The notes under the pieces: model-generated
The model's database searches: none
What the model was told of the DNA's origin: nothing
The model's input: the letters and a program-made list of their open reading frames with translations, nothing else
Program-made: the position numbers and the translations under genes
Part shown: in pieces, positions 20,378-28,224 of the stretch
Layout: each line of letters begins with the position of its first letter
Position numbering within the stretch: the stretch's first letter is position 1
DNA from: Planctomycetota bacterium
Lineage (GTDB): Bacteria > Planctomycetota > J058
Reading direction: 5' to 3'
Assembly: GCA_019636275.1 (NCBI GenBank)
Contig: JAHBXY010000005.1
Span: 1 to 64,000, forward strand
DNA length: 64,000 bases

Positions 20378-21051
20378 GCGCCGCGGCGCCGCCGGCGCGC
20401 GGCGTCGCCACGGCGGCGCTCGTGCGCGTCGAGGAGGTGCTCCTCCCGCCGCGGGACCTGGCGGCCGCCCTCCACGTCGCCGCCCGGGCCCCGGGCGTCG
20501 TCGGGCGCCTGTCGCGCCTGGGGGCCCTCGCCGCGGCCGCGCCGGCCCTGGGCCTGGCGGCGCGGGCCGACCGCCGCCTCGGACGACGCCTGGGCCTCCT
20601 CGCCTGCGCGGGGCTGGGGCGCGACCGCATCGAGGTGCTCCTGCGCGAGCACGCCGAGCGGGACCTCGCCGGCCTGGCCCCGCGTCCGCGCGGCCTCGAG
20701 GTCCTCGAGCGCGCCCGACGCGAGGGCCACCGGGTCGTCCTGGTCACGTCGACGCTCGCGCCGGCGCTGGCGCCGCTCGCGGCCAGGCTCGGGGCCGACG
20801 CGCTCGTGGGCGACGACCTCGAGTACCGCGACGGCGTCGCCACGGGCAAGGTGCTCGCCGGACGGACGGGCGCGTGGCTCGACGACCTCACCCGGCGCGA
20901 GGGGCTGTCGCTGGCGGGGTCGTACGCCTACGGGTGCGACGCCGAGGACGAGCCCATGCTCCGCGCGGTGGGCTTCCCCTGCGCCGTGAACCCCGACCTG
21001 CGCCTGCGGCGCGTCGCCGAGCGCGAGCGCTGGCCCGTCCTGACGTGGTGA
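20374..21051 (+). CDS. HAD-IB-like protein with a ruined active site (probable pseudoenzyme)
   Basis: A 225-residue protein. The back half follows the HAD-IB pattern: GHRVVLVTSTLAPALAPLA (motif II), LEYRDGVATGKV, and SYAYGCDAEDEPMLRAVGFP where active relatives have a YSDSxxDxPLL-type motif. The first motif, normally hhhDxDGT, reads ALVRVEEVLL: the nucleophile Asp is Arg, the second Asp is Glu and the Thr is Val. The Lys of motif III is also not evident. Catalysis is therefore unlikely; a binding or scaffold role with the upstream FHA kinase is inferred from the GTGA coupling. The fold call is fairly sure. Confidence 0.75.
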
Positions 21052-21170
21052 GCACCCCTCTCGGATGGCGGGGTAACCCCTGTCCAGGAAAGCTCCCACG
21101 GCCCCGCGACGGTGTGAGCGGAGGCGACCGCTGGTTAACGTCATCCTCGTCGGTAGGAAGGCCCGCGAGG

Positions 21171-21551
21171 ATGCAGGGACGCGCAGGGGGGACGATCCTC
21201 GTCGTCGACGACGAGGCGATCGTCCGCGAGACGTGCGAGAGCATGCTCGAGCGGCTCGGGTTCGCGACGGTCGGCGCGCGGGACGGCCGCGAGGCGCTCG
21301 CGCGCTTCGAGGCGCACCGCGACGCGATCGTGGCGGTCGTCCTCGACCTGGCCATGCCGGTGATGAACGGCGAGGAGGCCCTCCGGGCCCTGCGGGCGCA
21401 GCGCCCCGCGCTGCCGGTCGTCGTCACGAGCGGCTTCTACTCCGCCGAGGCGGTCGCCCGCCTGCGCGCCGAGCCGGCGCTGGAGCTCGTCCGCAAGCCC
21501 TACGTCGTCGCCGACCTCGAGGACGCGCTCGCGCGCCTCCTGACCCCGTGA
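21171..21551 (+). CDS. Single-domain response regulator (receiver only)
   Basis: A 126-residue CheY-like protein. The acidic pair VVDDE, the phosphoacceptor in VVLDLAMPVMNG, the switch Thr in VVVTSG and the Lys in VRKPY are all present. No output domain. GGAAGG lies 9 nt before the ATG. It is translationally coupled (GTGA) to the HLFGH protein that follows, suggesting phosphorylation-dependent control of that partner. No histidine kinase is adjacent. Confidence 0.9.
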   Translation: MQGRAGGTILVVDDEAIVRETCESMLERLGFATVGARDGREALARFEAHRDAIVAVVLDLAMPVMNGEEALRALRAQRPALPVVVTSGFYSAEAVARLRAEPALELVRKPYVVADLEDALARLLTP

Positions 21552-22090
21552 CGGCCGGCTGGACGGAGCGCGAGCGGCGCTTCAAGGCGGCCTACGACGC
21601 CGTGGCCCACGTCATCGAGTCCCGCTGGGGGATCCCGGTCATCATCGGCGACGTCGTCGACCCGAACACTGGCGACTTCAACGGCGCCGAGATCGTGCTC
21701 GACCACACGCTCGACCTCGAGATGGCGCTGTTCGTGCTCGCCCACCTGTTCGGGCACACCGCCCAGTGGTCGACGTGCGACGAGGCGCGCGACCTCGGGA
21801 CCCGCTACGCGGCCGCCGCGCCGCCGCCCGAGGTCCTGCCGCGGATCCGCGACTACGAGCGCGACGCGTCGCGCCTGGCGCTGGCGCTGTTCCATCTCGC
21901 CGGCGTGACCGACCTCGACGCCTGGCTGTCGGACTGGGCGGCCGCGGACTGGACCTACCTGGAGCACTTCTACCGCACCGGCGAGGCGGGCGACTTCCGC
22001 CGCTTCTTCGCCCCCGGCGCGCCCGTGCTCGAGCCGCTGCCGATCCCCGAGTTCACGGCGCGGCGCTGGGTGTCGCGCTACAGCTTCTGA
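21548..22090 (+). CDS. Uncharacterised protein with an HLFGH motif
   Basis: A 180-residue soluble protein. The central helix VLAHLFGHTAQW places two His and a Gly as in the zincin HExxH helix of ImmA/IrrE-type peptidases, but the catalytic Glu is Leu. Nearby DHTLDLEMALFVLAH and the C-terminal ARRWVSRYSF are distinctive. Whether it still binds metal is unknown. It overlaps the receiver-domain gene by 4 nt, so the pair probably works together. Its stop codon is the first triplet of repeat B2. Confidence 0.6.
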   Translation: MTAGWTERERRFKAAYDAVAHVIESRWGIPVIIGDVVDPNTGDFNGAEIVLDHTLDLEMALFVLAHLFGHTAQWSTCDEARDLGTRYAAAAPPPEVLPRIRDYERDASRLALALFHLAGVTDLDAWLSDWAAADWTYLEHFYRTGEAGDFRRFFAPGAPVLEPLPIPEFTARRWVSRYSF

Positions 22091-22262
22091 CCGCGCTCAC
22101 CGCTTGATCTGCGAGCGAAGCGAGCAGATCGAGCGGTGGCGCCATCCCGAGCGGAGGCCGCGTCGCGGCCGGAGCGAGGGCGACAGGTGCCTCACTGCGG
22201 ATCGGAGCATCGAGCCGCGCGCCCGGGCGTGGACATCAGAACAAGCGACGGCCGCTGTCAGC
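22088..22262 (+). repeat. Dispersed repeat family B, copy 2 (best preserved)
   Basis: Begins with the TGA of the upstream gene. Hairpin 1: 15-bp stem 22098-22112 with 22124-22138 (one T-G pair), loop GAGCGAAGCGA. Hairpin 2: GGCCGC/GCGGCC at 22156-22161 and 22165-22170. Then comes the core GGCGACAGGTGCCTCACTG (22180-22198) and a 3' tail ending near CGACGGCCGCTGTCAGC. It lies in a 319-nt gap with no gene. Confidence 0.9.
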
Positions 22263-22375
22263 TTCACGCGGAATCCGTCGCCTCTTCATCGGCCCTTCAC
22301 GCGCGCCGACTACCTTCTCCCTGAACGAGGTCCCCCTGGCTGCGCTCGCGGCCGCCGGGCCGGGCCGACCTCACC

Positions 22376-22403
22376 GCGGGCCGCCCCTCCGGGGGCGGCC
22401 CGC
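22376..22403 (+). terminator. Terminator-like hairpin between convergent genes
   Basis: A perfect 12-bp stem (22376-22387 with 22392-22403) capped on the + strand by a C(TCCG)G tetraloop of the UNCG type. It sits 7 nt beyond the stop of the minus-strand carbamoyltransferase and could end transcription from both sides. There is no T-run. Confidence 0.65.
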
Positions 22404-22409
22404 CGCGCT

Positions 22410-24434
22410 TCACAGCTCGAGCGTCCCCAGGCGCAGGCGCAGGGCGCCCTGCCGCAGGAGCATCTGGAGCAGCGTCACGCACGCGGCCAGGACGTCGGGC
22501 GGCGGCTCCTGGCCGAGCGCCGCGGCCAGGGCGTCGTGCAGCGAGCGCTGCCCGTCGAGGAGCGTGCACAGGGTCACGAGCTCGGGCACGGGGCGCACCT
22601 CGACCTGCTCGTCGTCGCCGCGCTGGTAGCGCACGCGCGTGCGCTGCCCGCCCCAGGAGAGCTCGTTCTCGACCACGAAGCGCCAGCCCGGCGCGGCCCT
22701 GGGCACGAGGCGCCGCGCGTCGGGCCGGCGCACCTTGAAGCGCCCCAGGTACAGGGCGTCCATGTCGGTGTAGAGGAAGCACTGCAGCGCGTCGCGCGGC
22801 GCCTCGACGATCGGCATGCCGCGCAGGTTGAAGCTCGTGTTGAGCACCAGCGGCACGCCCGTCCGGCGCTCGAAGGCGGCGATCAGGGCGTGGTAGCGCG
22901 GCTCGACCTCGGCGTCGACCGTCTGCACGCGCGCCGTCCCGTCGACGTGCGTGATCGCCGGCACCCTCGCGCGCCAGGCCTCGCGCACGGGGACGACGAG
23001 GAGCATGTAGGGGCTCTCGCCCGCGAGCTCGAACACCTCCGCCGCGCGTTCGCGCAGGACGCTGGGCGCGAACGGCCGGAAGGCCTCGCGGAACTTCACG
23101 CGCGCGTTGAGCCGGTCCTTCATGCCGGGGTCGCGCGGGTCGGCCAGGATGCTCCGGTGGCCGAGGGCCCGTGGGCCGTGCTCGCTGCCGCCCTGGAACC
23201 AGCCGACGATCCGCCCCGCGGCCAGCTCGGCCGCGCAGTCGTCGGCGAGGGCCGCGTCGTCGGCCAGGCGCGTGTAGGGCAGCGCCGCGGCGTCGAGCAG
23301 CGCCGCGACCTCGGCGTCGTCGTAGGCGCGGCCGGAGTAGGCGTCGCGCGTGGGGGAGAGCCGCGGCAGGGCGCGCCCGCGCTCGGTCAGGCGCAGCCAG
23401 CCCTCGTAGGCCAGGCCGATCGCCTGGCCGGCGTCGTGGGCGGCCGGCTGGATGAACACGCGCTCGAACGGCCCCTCGCGCGCGATGCGCGCGTTGGCCA
23501 CCGAGTTGAGGCCGACGCCGCCGGCGATGCACAGGTCGCGCGCGCCCGTGGCCTCGTGCAGGCGCGCGACGAGGTGCATGAGCCCCGCCTCGAGCTCCGC
23601 CTGGGCCTTCCAGGCCAGGTCCATGGCCTCGCGCGGGATCGCGCTCTCCTCGACGACCATCGCCCGCTCGCGGCTGTCGAAGCGCAGGCGCTTGTGGTTC
23701 CCGGTCGCCGCCAGCCACTCGTGGAAGGGGGTGAAGTCGAGCGCGAAGCCCGGGCCCGGGCGCACCCAGGGGGCCTCCAAGGCCGGCGAAGGCCCGCCGT
23801 AGGGCGCCAGGCCCATGGTCTTGCCGGGCTCGCCCAGGTAGCCCACGCGCGTGTTGACGAAGCCCAGGATGGCCGAGGCGTACTCGTAGAGCCAGCCGAG
23901 CCCGGCGCGCAGCCCCTGCCCCTGCGGGTAGCGGTTCTTGAACACCTCGCGGCCGACGCGGGCGCGGTCGTCGAACAAGTAGCCCGACTCCGCCTCGTAG
24001 CCGGCGGGCGAGACGGTCCCGTCGCCGTCGACGACGAGCACCGCGGCGCGCTCGAACGGGCTGGCCAGGAACGCCGACAGCGCGTGGCGGTGGTGGTGCG
24101 CGCCGCCCGCGGGCTCGGTCGACACGAGGATGCGCGCGCGGTCCTTGACCGGCAGGAGCCCGGCCATGTCACAGGCGGTCGCGTCCTCGGGAAGGACGAT
24201 CGCGTCGAGGTCGTCGATCCCCAGGCGGGCGGCGTCGAGGCAGTAGGCCACCGAGGCCCAGGGGAAGTAGCCGAAGCGGCCGCCGAACTTCGGCCACAGG
24301 TCGCGCACCGACTTCGGCAGGCCGTGCTTGACGCGCGTGAGGCGCTCCTCCTCGATCATCACGGCCACCTGGCCGTCGACGACGAGGCAGGCGGCCGGGT
24401 CGTGGCCCGTGTAGATCCCGAGCACCGCCGTCAC
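22410..24434 (-). CDS. NodU/TobZ-family O-carbamoyltransferase with extra C-terminal domain
   Basis: A 674-residue enzyme; the GTG start has GGAGG 7 nt upstream. The N-terminal ASKHA-like domain carries GIYTGHDPAACLVVDG, EEERLTRVKHG, the His cluster HHHRHALSAF (metal site) and VLVVDGDG. The C-terminal YrdC-like half has WFQGGSEHGPRALGHRSILA and REAFRPFAPSVL, the nucleotide/carbamoyl-phosphate signatures. The family carbamoylates hydroxyls of sugars, antibiotics or toxins via carbamoyl-adenylate. The last 100 or so residues go beyond the family core and look like a PqqD-like winged helix. No biosynthetic neighbours are present, so the substrate is unknown. Confidence 0.92.
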   Translation of the reverse strand: MTAVLGIYTGHDPAACLVVDGQVAVMIEEERLTRVKHGLPKSVRDLWPKFGGRFGYFPWASVAYCLDAARLGIDDLDAIVLPEDATACDMAGLLPVKDRARILVSTEPAGGAHHHRHALSAFLASPFERAAVLVVDGDGTVSPAGYEAESGYLFDDRARVGREVFKNRYPQGQGLRAGLGWLYEYASAILGFVNTRVGYLGEPGKTMGLAPYGGPSPALEAPWVRPGPGFALDFTPFHEWLAATGNHKRLRFDSRERAMVVEESAIPREAMDLAWKAQAELEAGLMHLVARLHEATGARDLCIAGGVGLNSVANARIAREGPFERVFIQPAAHDAGQAIGLAYEGWLRLTERGRALPRLSPTRDAYSGRAYDDAEVAALLDAAALPYTRLADDAALADDCAAELAAGRIVGWFQGGSEHGPRALGHRSILADPRDPGMKDRLNARVKFREAFRPFAPSVLRERAAEVFELAGESPYMLLVVPVREAWRARVPAITHVDGTARVQTVDAEVEPRYHALIAAFERRTGVPLVLNTSFNLRGMPIVEAPRDALQCFLYTDMDALYLGRFKVRRPDARRLVPRAAPGWRFVVENELSWGGQRTRVRYQRGDDEQVEVRPVPELVTLCTLLDGQRSLHDALAAALGQEPPPDVLAACVTLLQMLLRQGALRLRLGTLEL

Positions 24435-24542
24435 GCGCGCTCCTCCCCTCGGGCCGGCGAAGCCGGCGCGAGGCGAGTGTTCCCCGGGCGGCGCCGGGGC
24501 GCAAGGCCGAAACCGCACGGGGCTCCAGCCGTTAGATGAGAC

Positions 24543-25493
24543 ATGCGCCGCGCCCTGACCCTCACGACCGTCCTCCTCCTGGCCGCCTGTCGCGCCCTCC
24601 CGGCCGGCGAGGCCCCGGCGCCGCTCGGGCCGGGCGACCACGAGGTCGGCCTGCGCCACGGCGGCCTCGACCGCTACTACCTCGCCCGCGTGCCCGCCGG
24701 CGGCGAGGGACCGCGGCCGCTCGTGCTCATGCTCCACGGCGGCGGCGGCAACCCCGAGGGGATGAAGGCCGGCTACGGGATGGACCGGGTCGCCGAGCGC
24801 GAGGGCTTCGTCGTGGTCTACCCGGCCGGCACCGGGCGCCTCGATCGCCGCCTGCTCACCTGGAACGCCGGGACGTGCTGCGGGTGGGCGCGGGACAACG
24901 CCGTCGACGACGTGGGCTTCCTGCGGGCGGTCGTGGCCGACGTCGGCTCGCGCGTCGCGATCGACCGCGCCCGGGTCTACGCCGCCGGCCACAGCAACGG
25001 GGCGATGATGGCCTACCGCCTGGCGGCCGAGGCGGGTGACCTCGTGGCGGCGGTCGTCGGCGTCGCCGGCGCCATGGTGTGCGACCCGCCGCGGCCCGGC
25101 GCGCCGGCCGTCCCGGTGATGCACGTCCACAGCGTCGACGACCCGCGCGCCCTCTGGGCCGGCGGCCTGGGGCCGCCCTTCCCGCTCACGAACCACCGGG
25201 TGCAGCACGCGCCGGTCGAGCGGGCGCTCGCCGTGTGGATCGGGCACGACGGCTGCGCGCCGGCGCCCACGCGCGAGGCGCCGCTCCGCGACGCGCAGGG
25301 GCACACGGCCGAGCGGAGCACCTGGAGCGGCGGCCGCGACGGCGCCGAGGTCGTCCTGTGGCGCCTCACCGGCGCCGGCCACGGCTGGCCGGGCGGCGCG
25401 CCGCAGGTGTCCGAGCGCCTCGTGGGCCCGGCGACCGCCGTGATCGACGCGTCGTTCGAGGCCTGGGCGTTCTTCCGCCGCTTTCGCCGCTGA
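24543..25493 (+). CDS. Lipoprotein alpha/beta hydrolase, PHB depolymerase/feruloyl esterase (LpqC) type
   Basis: A 316-residue lipoprotein: signal peptide with lipobox LLAAC (lipidated Cys16). The hydrolase core has VLMLHGGGGNPEGM (oxyanion loop), the nucleophile elbow GHSNGA (Ser151), HSVDDP (acid) and GAGHGWPGG (His). The cysteine-bearing TWNAGTCCGWA segment is usual for LpqC-like esterases. Substrate could be a polyhydroxyalkanoate oligomer or a plant-type ester. No ribosome site is visible; a TTAGAT -10-like hexamer ends 5 nt before the ATG, so the mRNA could be leaderless. Confidence 0.88.
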   Translation: MRRALTLTTVLLLAACRALPAGEAPAPLGPGDHEVGLRHGGLDRYYLARVPAGGEGPRPLVLMLHGGGGNPEGMKAGYGMDRVAEREGFVVVYPAGTGRLDRRLLTWNAGTCCGWARDNAVDDVGFLRAVVADVGSRVAIDRARVYAAGHSNGAMMAYRLAAEAGDLVAAVVGVAGAMVCDPPRPGAPAVPVMHVHSVDDPRALWAGGLGPPFPLTNHRVQHAPVERALAVWIGHDGCAPAPTREAPLRDAQGHTAERSTWSGGRDGAEVVLWRLTGAGHGWPGGAPQVSERLVGPATAVIDASFEAWAFFRRFRR

Positions 25494-25520
25494 CGGCCTG
25501 GCGGTTGCCCCACCCGGACG

Positions 25521-25646
25521 GTGAAGCTCCTCGTCATGGGCGCGACCGGCGGCGTGGGCCGGCGCGTCGTCGAGCCTGCGCTCGCTCGGGGCCACACCGG
25601 GCACCACGCTGACCAGGGCTCGCGCCCCCCTGACCCTGCGTCCTGA
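25521..25646 (+). pseudogene. Remnant of an NAD(P)-binding Rossmann protein
   Basis: From a GTG, 27 codons read KLLVMGATGGVGRRVVEPAL, then ARGHTG, the beta1-alpha-A dinucleotide-binding start of NmrA/SDR-type proteins. The homology then stops: the frame runs into unrelated residues and ends at 25646. The rest of the gene is absent. It is a truncated fragment left in the gap before the TonB cluster. Confidence 0.65.
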
Positions 25647-25754
25647 CCTGTCCTTGACCTGGACTTGATGATGGATTGACCGCCTCTAAATCGCTCGTTG
25701 GAGCGGCTGCACTACAAATCCGCCCGTGCCCCCCCCGGGGGGTGGAGGTGGCGG

Positions 25755-27248
25755 GTGAGGCGAGGCGGGATCGGCACGACGCTCGTGTTCGCGCTCGGTG
25801 CAGCGGTGCTGGGCTGCGACGACGGCAAGAGCGGCGGCAGCCTGGTGATCGTCAACAACTCGGGCGGCGGCGGCGGGGGCAACAACAACCCCGGCGGCGG
25901 GGGCAACACCCAGCCGGGCAGCTTCACGCTGGTGAAGAACGACCCGGGCGGCGGGACGATCCTCGAGAGCGCGGACGCCAGCACGCGCAAGATCGCGGGC
26001 GTGTTCAAGGACGACGTCCTGCTCGAGGCCAAGTTCAAGTGGATCCTCGACGCGCCGGTGTTCATCGGCGATGACTCGGCGACCGACACGGCCACGATCA
26101 CGATCCAGGCCGGCACGACGATCTACGGGCGCGGCGGCACGCCGCCCTCCATGCTCGTGATCCGTCGCGGCTCGCGGATCCTGGCCGACGGCACGGCCCA
26201 GCAGCCGATCGTCTTCACGTCGAACCAGCCGGCGGGCCAGCGCGCGCCGGGCGACTGGGGCGGGCTGATCATCAACGGCCGCGCGCCCGTGAACAACATG
26301 GGCCCGGGCGGCACGCTGCCGGTGGGCGAGGGCGGCTCGGGGCAGTACGGCGGCACCGACCCGAACGACGACTCGGGCGTGCTCCGCTACGTGCGCGTCG
26401 AGTTCGCCGGCCACGTGTTCACGTCGGACGACGAGCTGAACGGGATCGCCTTCCAGGGCGTCGGCCGTGGGACGGTCGTCGACTACATCCAGGTCCACCG
26501 CAACGCCGACGACGGCGTGGAGTTCTTCGGCGGGACCGTCGACGTCAAGCACGTCCTCATCACGGGCGCCCTCGACGACTCGTTCGACTGGACCTACGGC
26601 TGGCAGGGCCGGGCGCAGTTCGTGATCCTGCAGCAGTGGGACGGCGGCGCCGACATGGGCGTCGAGGCCGACAACAACGAGACGAGCAACGACCTCGCCC
26701 CGCGCTCTCACGGCAGGATCTCCAACATGACGATCGTCGGCCCGGCCGGCACGGCGGGCCAGTCGGCCACGGGCCTGCTCCTGCGCCGCGGGACGGCGGC
26801 GAACATCGCCAACTCGATCGTCATGGAGATGAACGGCGCCGGGCTGGACGTCGACCAGAACGCCACCTGGAACCACGCCTACAGCGACGCGCCGGGCTCC
26901 TACACCGTCCTCTCGGGCAACCTGACCGTCAGGAACTGCATCTTCTTCAACAACGGCGCCAGCGGCTCGACGCACTTCCGCGATGACGCGGGCGAGCCGC
27001 AGCTCGACTCGGTCTTCAACGGCCAGCAGAGCCCTGCCAACCAGGTCGGCGTCGACCCGCAGCTCGGCGCGCCCACGAGCCAGTCGGCGCCGAACTTCCG
27101 CCCGGCGGCCGGCGGCCCGGCCGTCCAGGGCGTGACCTGGCACGACCTCGGCGACCCCTTCTTCACGCCGGTGACCTTCATCGGCGCCATGGGCCCGAAC
27201 CAGGCCGACGACTGGACCGCCGGCTGGACCACCACGGCCCCCAACTGA
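25755..27248 (+). CDS. Outer-membrane lipoprotein with right-handed beta-helix, TonB-cluster associated
   Basis: A 497-residue protein. The GTG at 25755 (GGAGG upstream) gives a signal peptide with lipobox AAVLGC. A Gly/Asn-rich linker follows, then a repetitive beta-solenoid: segments such as ITIQAGTTIYGRG, QPIVFTSNQP, GDWGGLIINGRAP, and VDYIQVHRNADDGVEFFGG. Such proteins are often encoded next to TonB-dependent receptors and are thought to bind ligand at the surface. A less supported TTG start lies 57 nt upstream. An AT-richer stretch (25654-25692, with TTGATG-N16-TAAATC) may be the promoter. The stop codon begins repeat B3, which separates it from the rest of the cluster. Confidence 0.82.
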   Translation: MRRGGIGTTLVFALGAAVLGCDDGKSGGSLVIVNNSGGGGGGNNNPGGGGNTQPGSFTLVKNDPGGGTILESADASTRKIAGVFKDDVLLEAKFKWILDAPVFIGDDSATDTATITIQAGTTIYGRGGTPPSMLVIRRGSRILADGTAQQPIVFTSNQPAGQRAPGDWGGLIINGRAPVNNMGPGGTLPVGEGGSGQYGGTDPNDDSGVLRYVRVEFAGHVFTSDDELNGIAFQGVGRGTVVDYIQVHRNADDGVEFFGGTVDVKHVLITGALDDSFDWTYGWQGRAQFVILQQWDGGADMGVEADNNETSNDLAPRSHGRISNMTIVGPAGTAGQSATGLLLRRGTAANIANSIVMEMNGAGLDVDQNATWNHAYSDAPGSYTVLSGNLTVRNCIFFNNGASGSTHFRDDAGEPQLDSVFNGQQSPANQVGVDPQLGAPTSQSAPNFRPAAGGPAVQGVTWHDLGDPFFTPVTFIGAMGPNQADDWTAGWTTTAPN

Positions 27249-27425
27249 CCGCGCTCACCGCCGAGTTGCGAGCGAAGCGAGCAGCTCGAGCGGTGGCGCG
27301 CATCCCCCGAGCGGAGGCCGCGAAGCGGCCGGAGAGAGGGCGACAGGTGCCTCACTGCGGATCGGAGCATCGGGCCGCGGCCCGGACGTGGACACCACCA
27401 GGAGCGACGGCCGCAGTGAGCGAGC
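27246..27425 (+). repeat. Dispersed repeat family B, copy 3
   Basis: Starts with the TGA of the beta-helix gene and ends CGCAGTGAGCG, whose GTGAGCG is the exact inverse of CGCTCAC at its 5' end. Hairpin 1 (27256-27269 with 27281-27295) has GAGTTGC facing GCAGCTC where copy 2 has GATCTGC facing GCAGATC, a compensatory change. Hairpin 2 is GGCCGC-GAA-GCGGCC (27316-27330). It fills the gap up to the DUF3450 gene, so it probably forms part of that mRNA's leader or the upstream mRNA's tail. Confidence 0.9.
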
Positions 27426-27429
27426 GCAC

Positions 27430-28224
27430 ATGACCCCGCGAAGGAAGAGCCTCACCCGCGGCCTGGTCGCGCTCGGGCTGCTCGCCGGCCTCGGCGCCGC
27501 GGCGGCCCGGGACGACGACCCGCTCGACACGCTGGCCCGCGAGCTCGTCGAGCGGCGCGCCGCGGTCGAGCGCCTCTCGGCCGACCTCGAGCTGAAGAAG
27601 GCGGTCGAGCGCGAGGAGCTGCGCTCGGCCGCCCAGCAGAAGGCCGACGTCGAGCGGCAGCTCAAGGCGCTCGAGCTCGAGCTCGCGGACGCGCGCCGCG
27701 CCGCCGCCGAGCGGGCGGCCGCCCTCGAGGCGCGCGCGCAGGCGCGCGCGGCGCTGGCGCCCATGGTCAAGCGGCACCTCGAGGCCGCGGCGGCCGGGGT
27801 GCGCGAGGGGCTGCCCTTCAAGCGCGCCGAGCGCGAGGCGGCGCTCGACGACCTGCGGCGGGAGCTGGACGCCGGCCGCCTGCGGCCCGACGAGGCCCTG
27901 GCGCGCCTGTGGAGCGCGCTCGAGGACGAGCTGCGCCTCACGCGCGAGGTGGGCCTGCACCGGCAGCGGATCGAGCTCGACGGGCAGACGCTCCTGGCCG
28001 ACGTGGCCAAGCTCGGCATGACGCTGATGTACTTCCGCGCGCTCGACGGCCGCCTCGGCGTCGTCGACCGCGACGCCCGGGGCTGGCGCTTCCGGGTGTG
28101 CGCCCCGGCCGAGCGGCCGCTCGTGGGCGCGCTGTTCGACGCGCTCGACAAGCACCTGCGCCAGGGCTTCTTCGTCCTGCCCAACCCCTACGCCGGCGCC
28201 GCGCCGGAGGAGGCGCCGCGGTGA
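27430..28224 (+). CDS. DUF3450 periplasmic coiled-coil protein
   Basis: A 264-residue exported protein: signal peptide, then a long charged coiled coil (about 30-120, KAVEREELRSAAQQKADVER), and a compact C-terminal domain with LADVAKLGMTLMYFRALDGR and WRFRV. This is the DUF3450 pattern. DUF3450 genes open ExbB/ExbD/TonB clusters in several diderm groups and are thought to assist the TonB motor in the periplasm. It begins 4 nt after repeat B3 and overlaps the next gene by 4 nt. Confidence 0.85.
   Translation: MTPRRKSLTRGLVALGLLAGLGAAAARDDDPLDTLARELVERRAAVERLSADLELKKAVEREELRSAAQQKADVERQLKALELELADARRAAAERAAALEARAQARAALAPMVKRHLEAAAAGVREGLPFKRAEREAALDDLRRELDAGRLRPDEALARLWSALEDELRLTREVGLHRQRIELDGQTLLADVAKLGMTLMYFRALDGRLGVVDRDARGWRFRVCAPAERPLVGALFDALDKHLRQGFFVLPNPYAGAAPEEAPR

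Noticed and set aside
22088..22262. Family B as a known riboswitch or tRNA-like element
   Set aside because: No match in memory to any riboswitch core, and it follows unrelated genes at their 3' ends instead of preceding metabolic genes; no cloverleaf or anticodon arm.
22104..24539. 811-codon + strand frame across repeat B2 and the carbamoyltransferase
   Set aside because: Antisense to a certain gene, Arg/Glu/His-rich, no ribosome site, and runs through a repeat.
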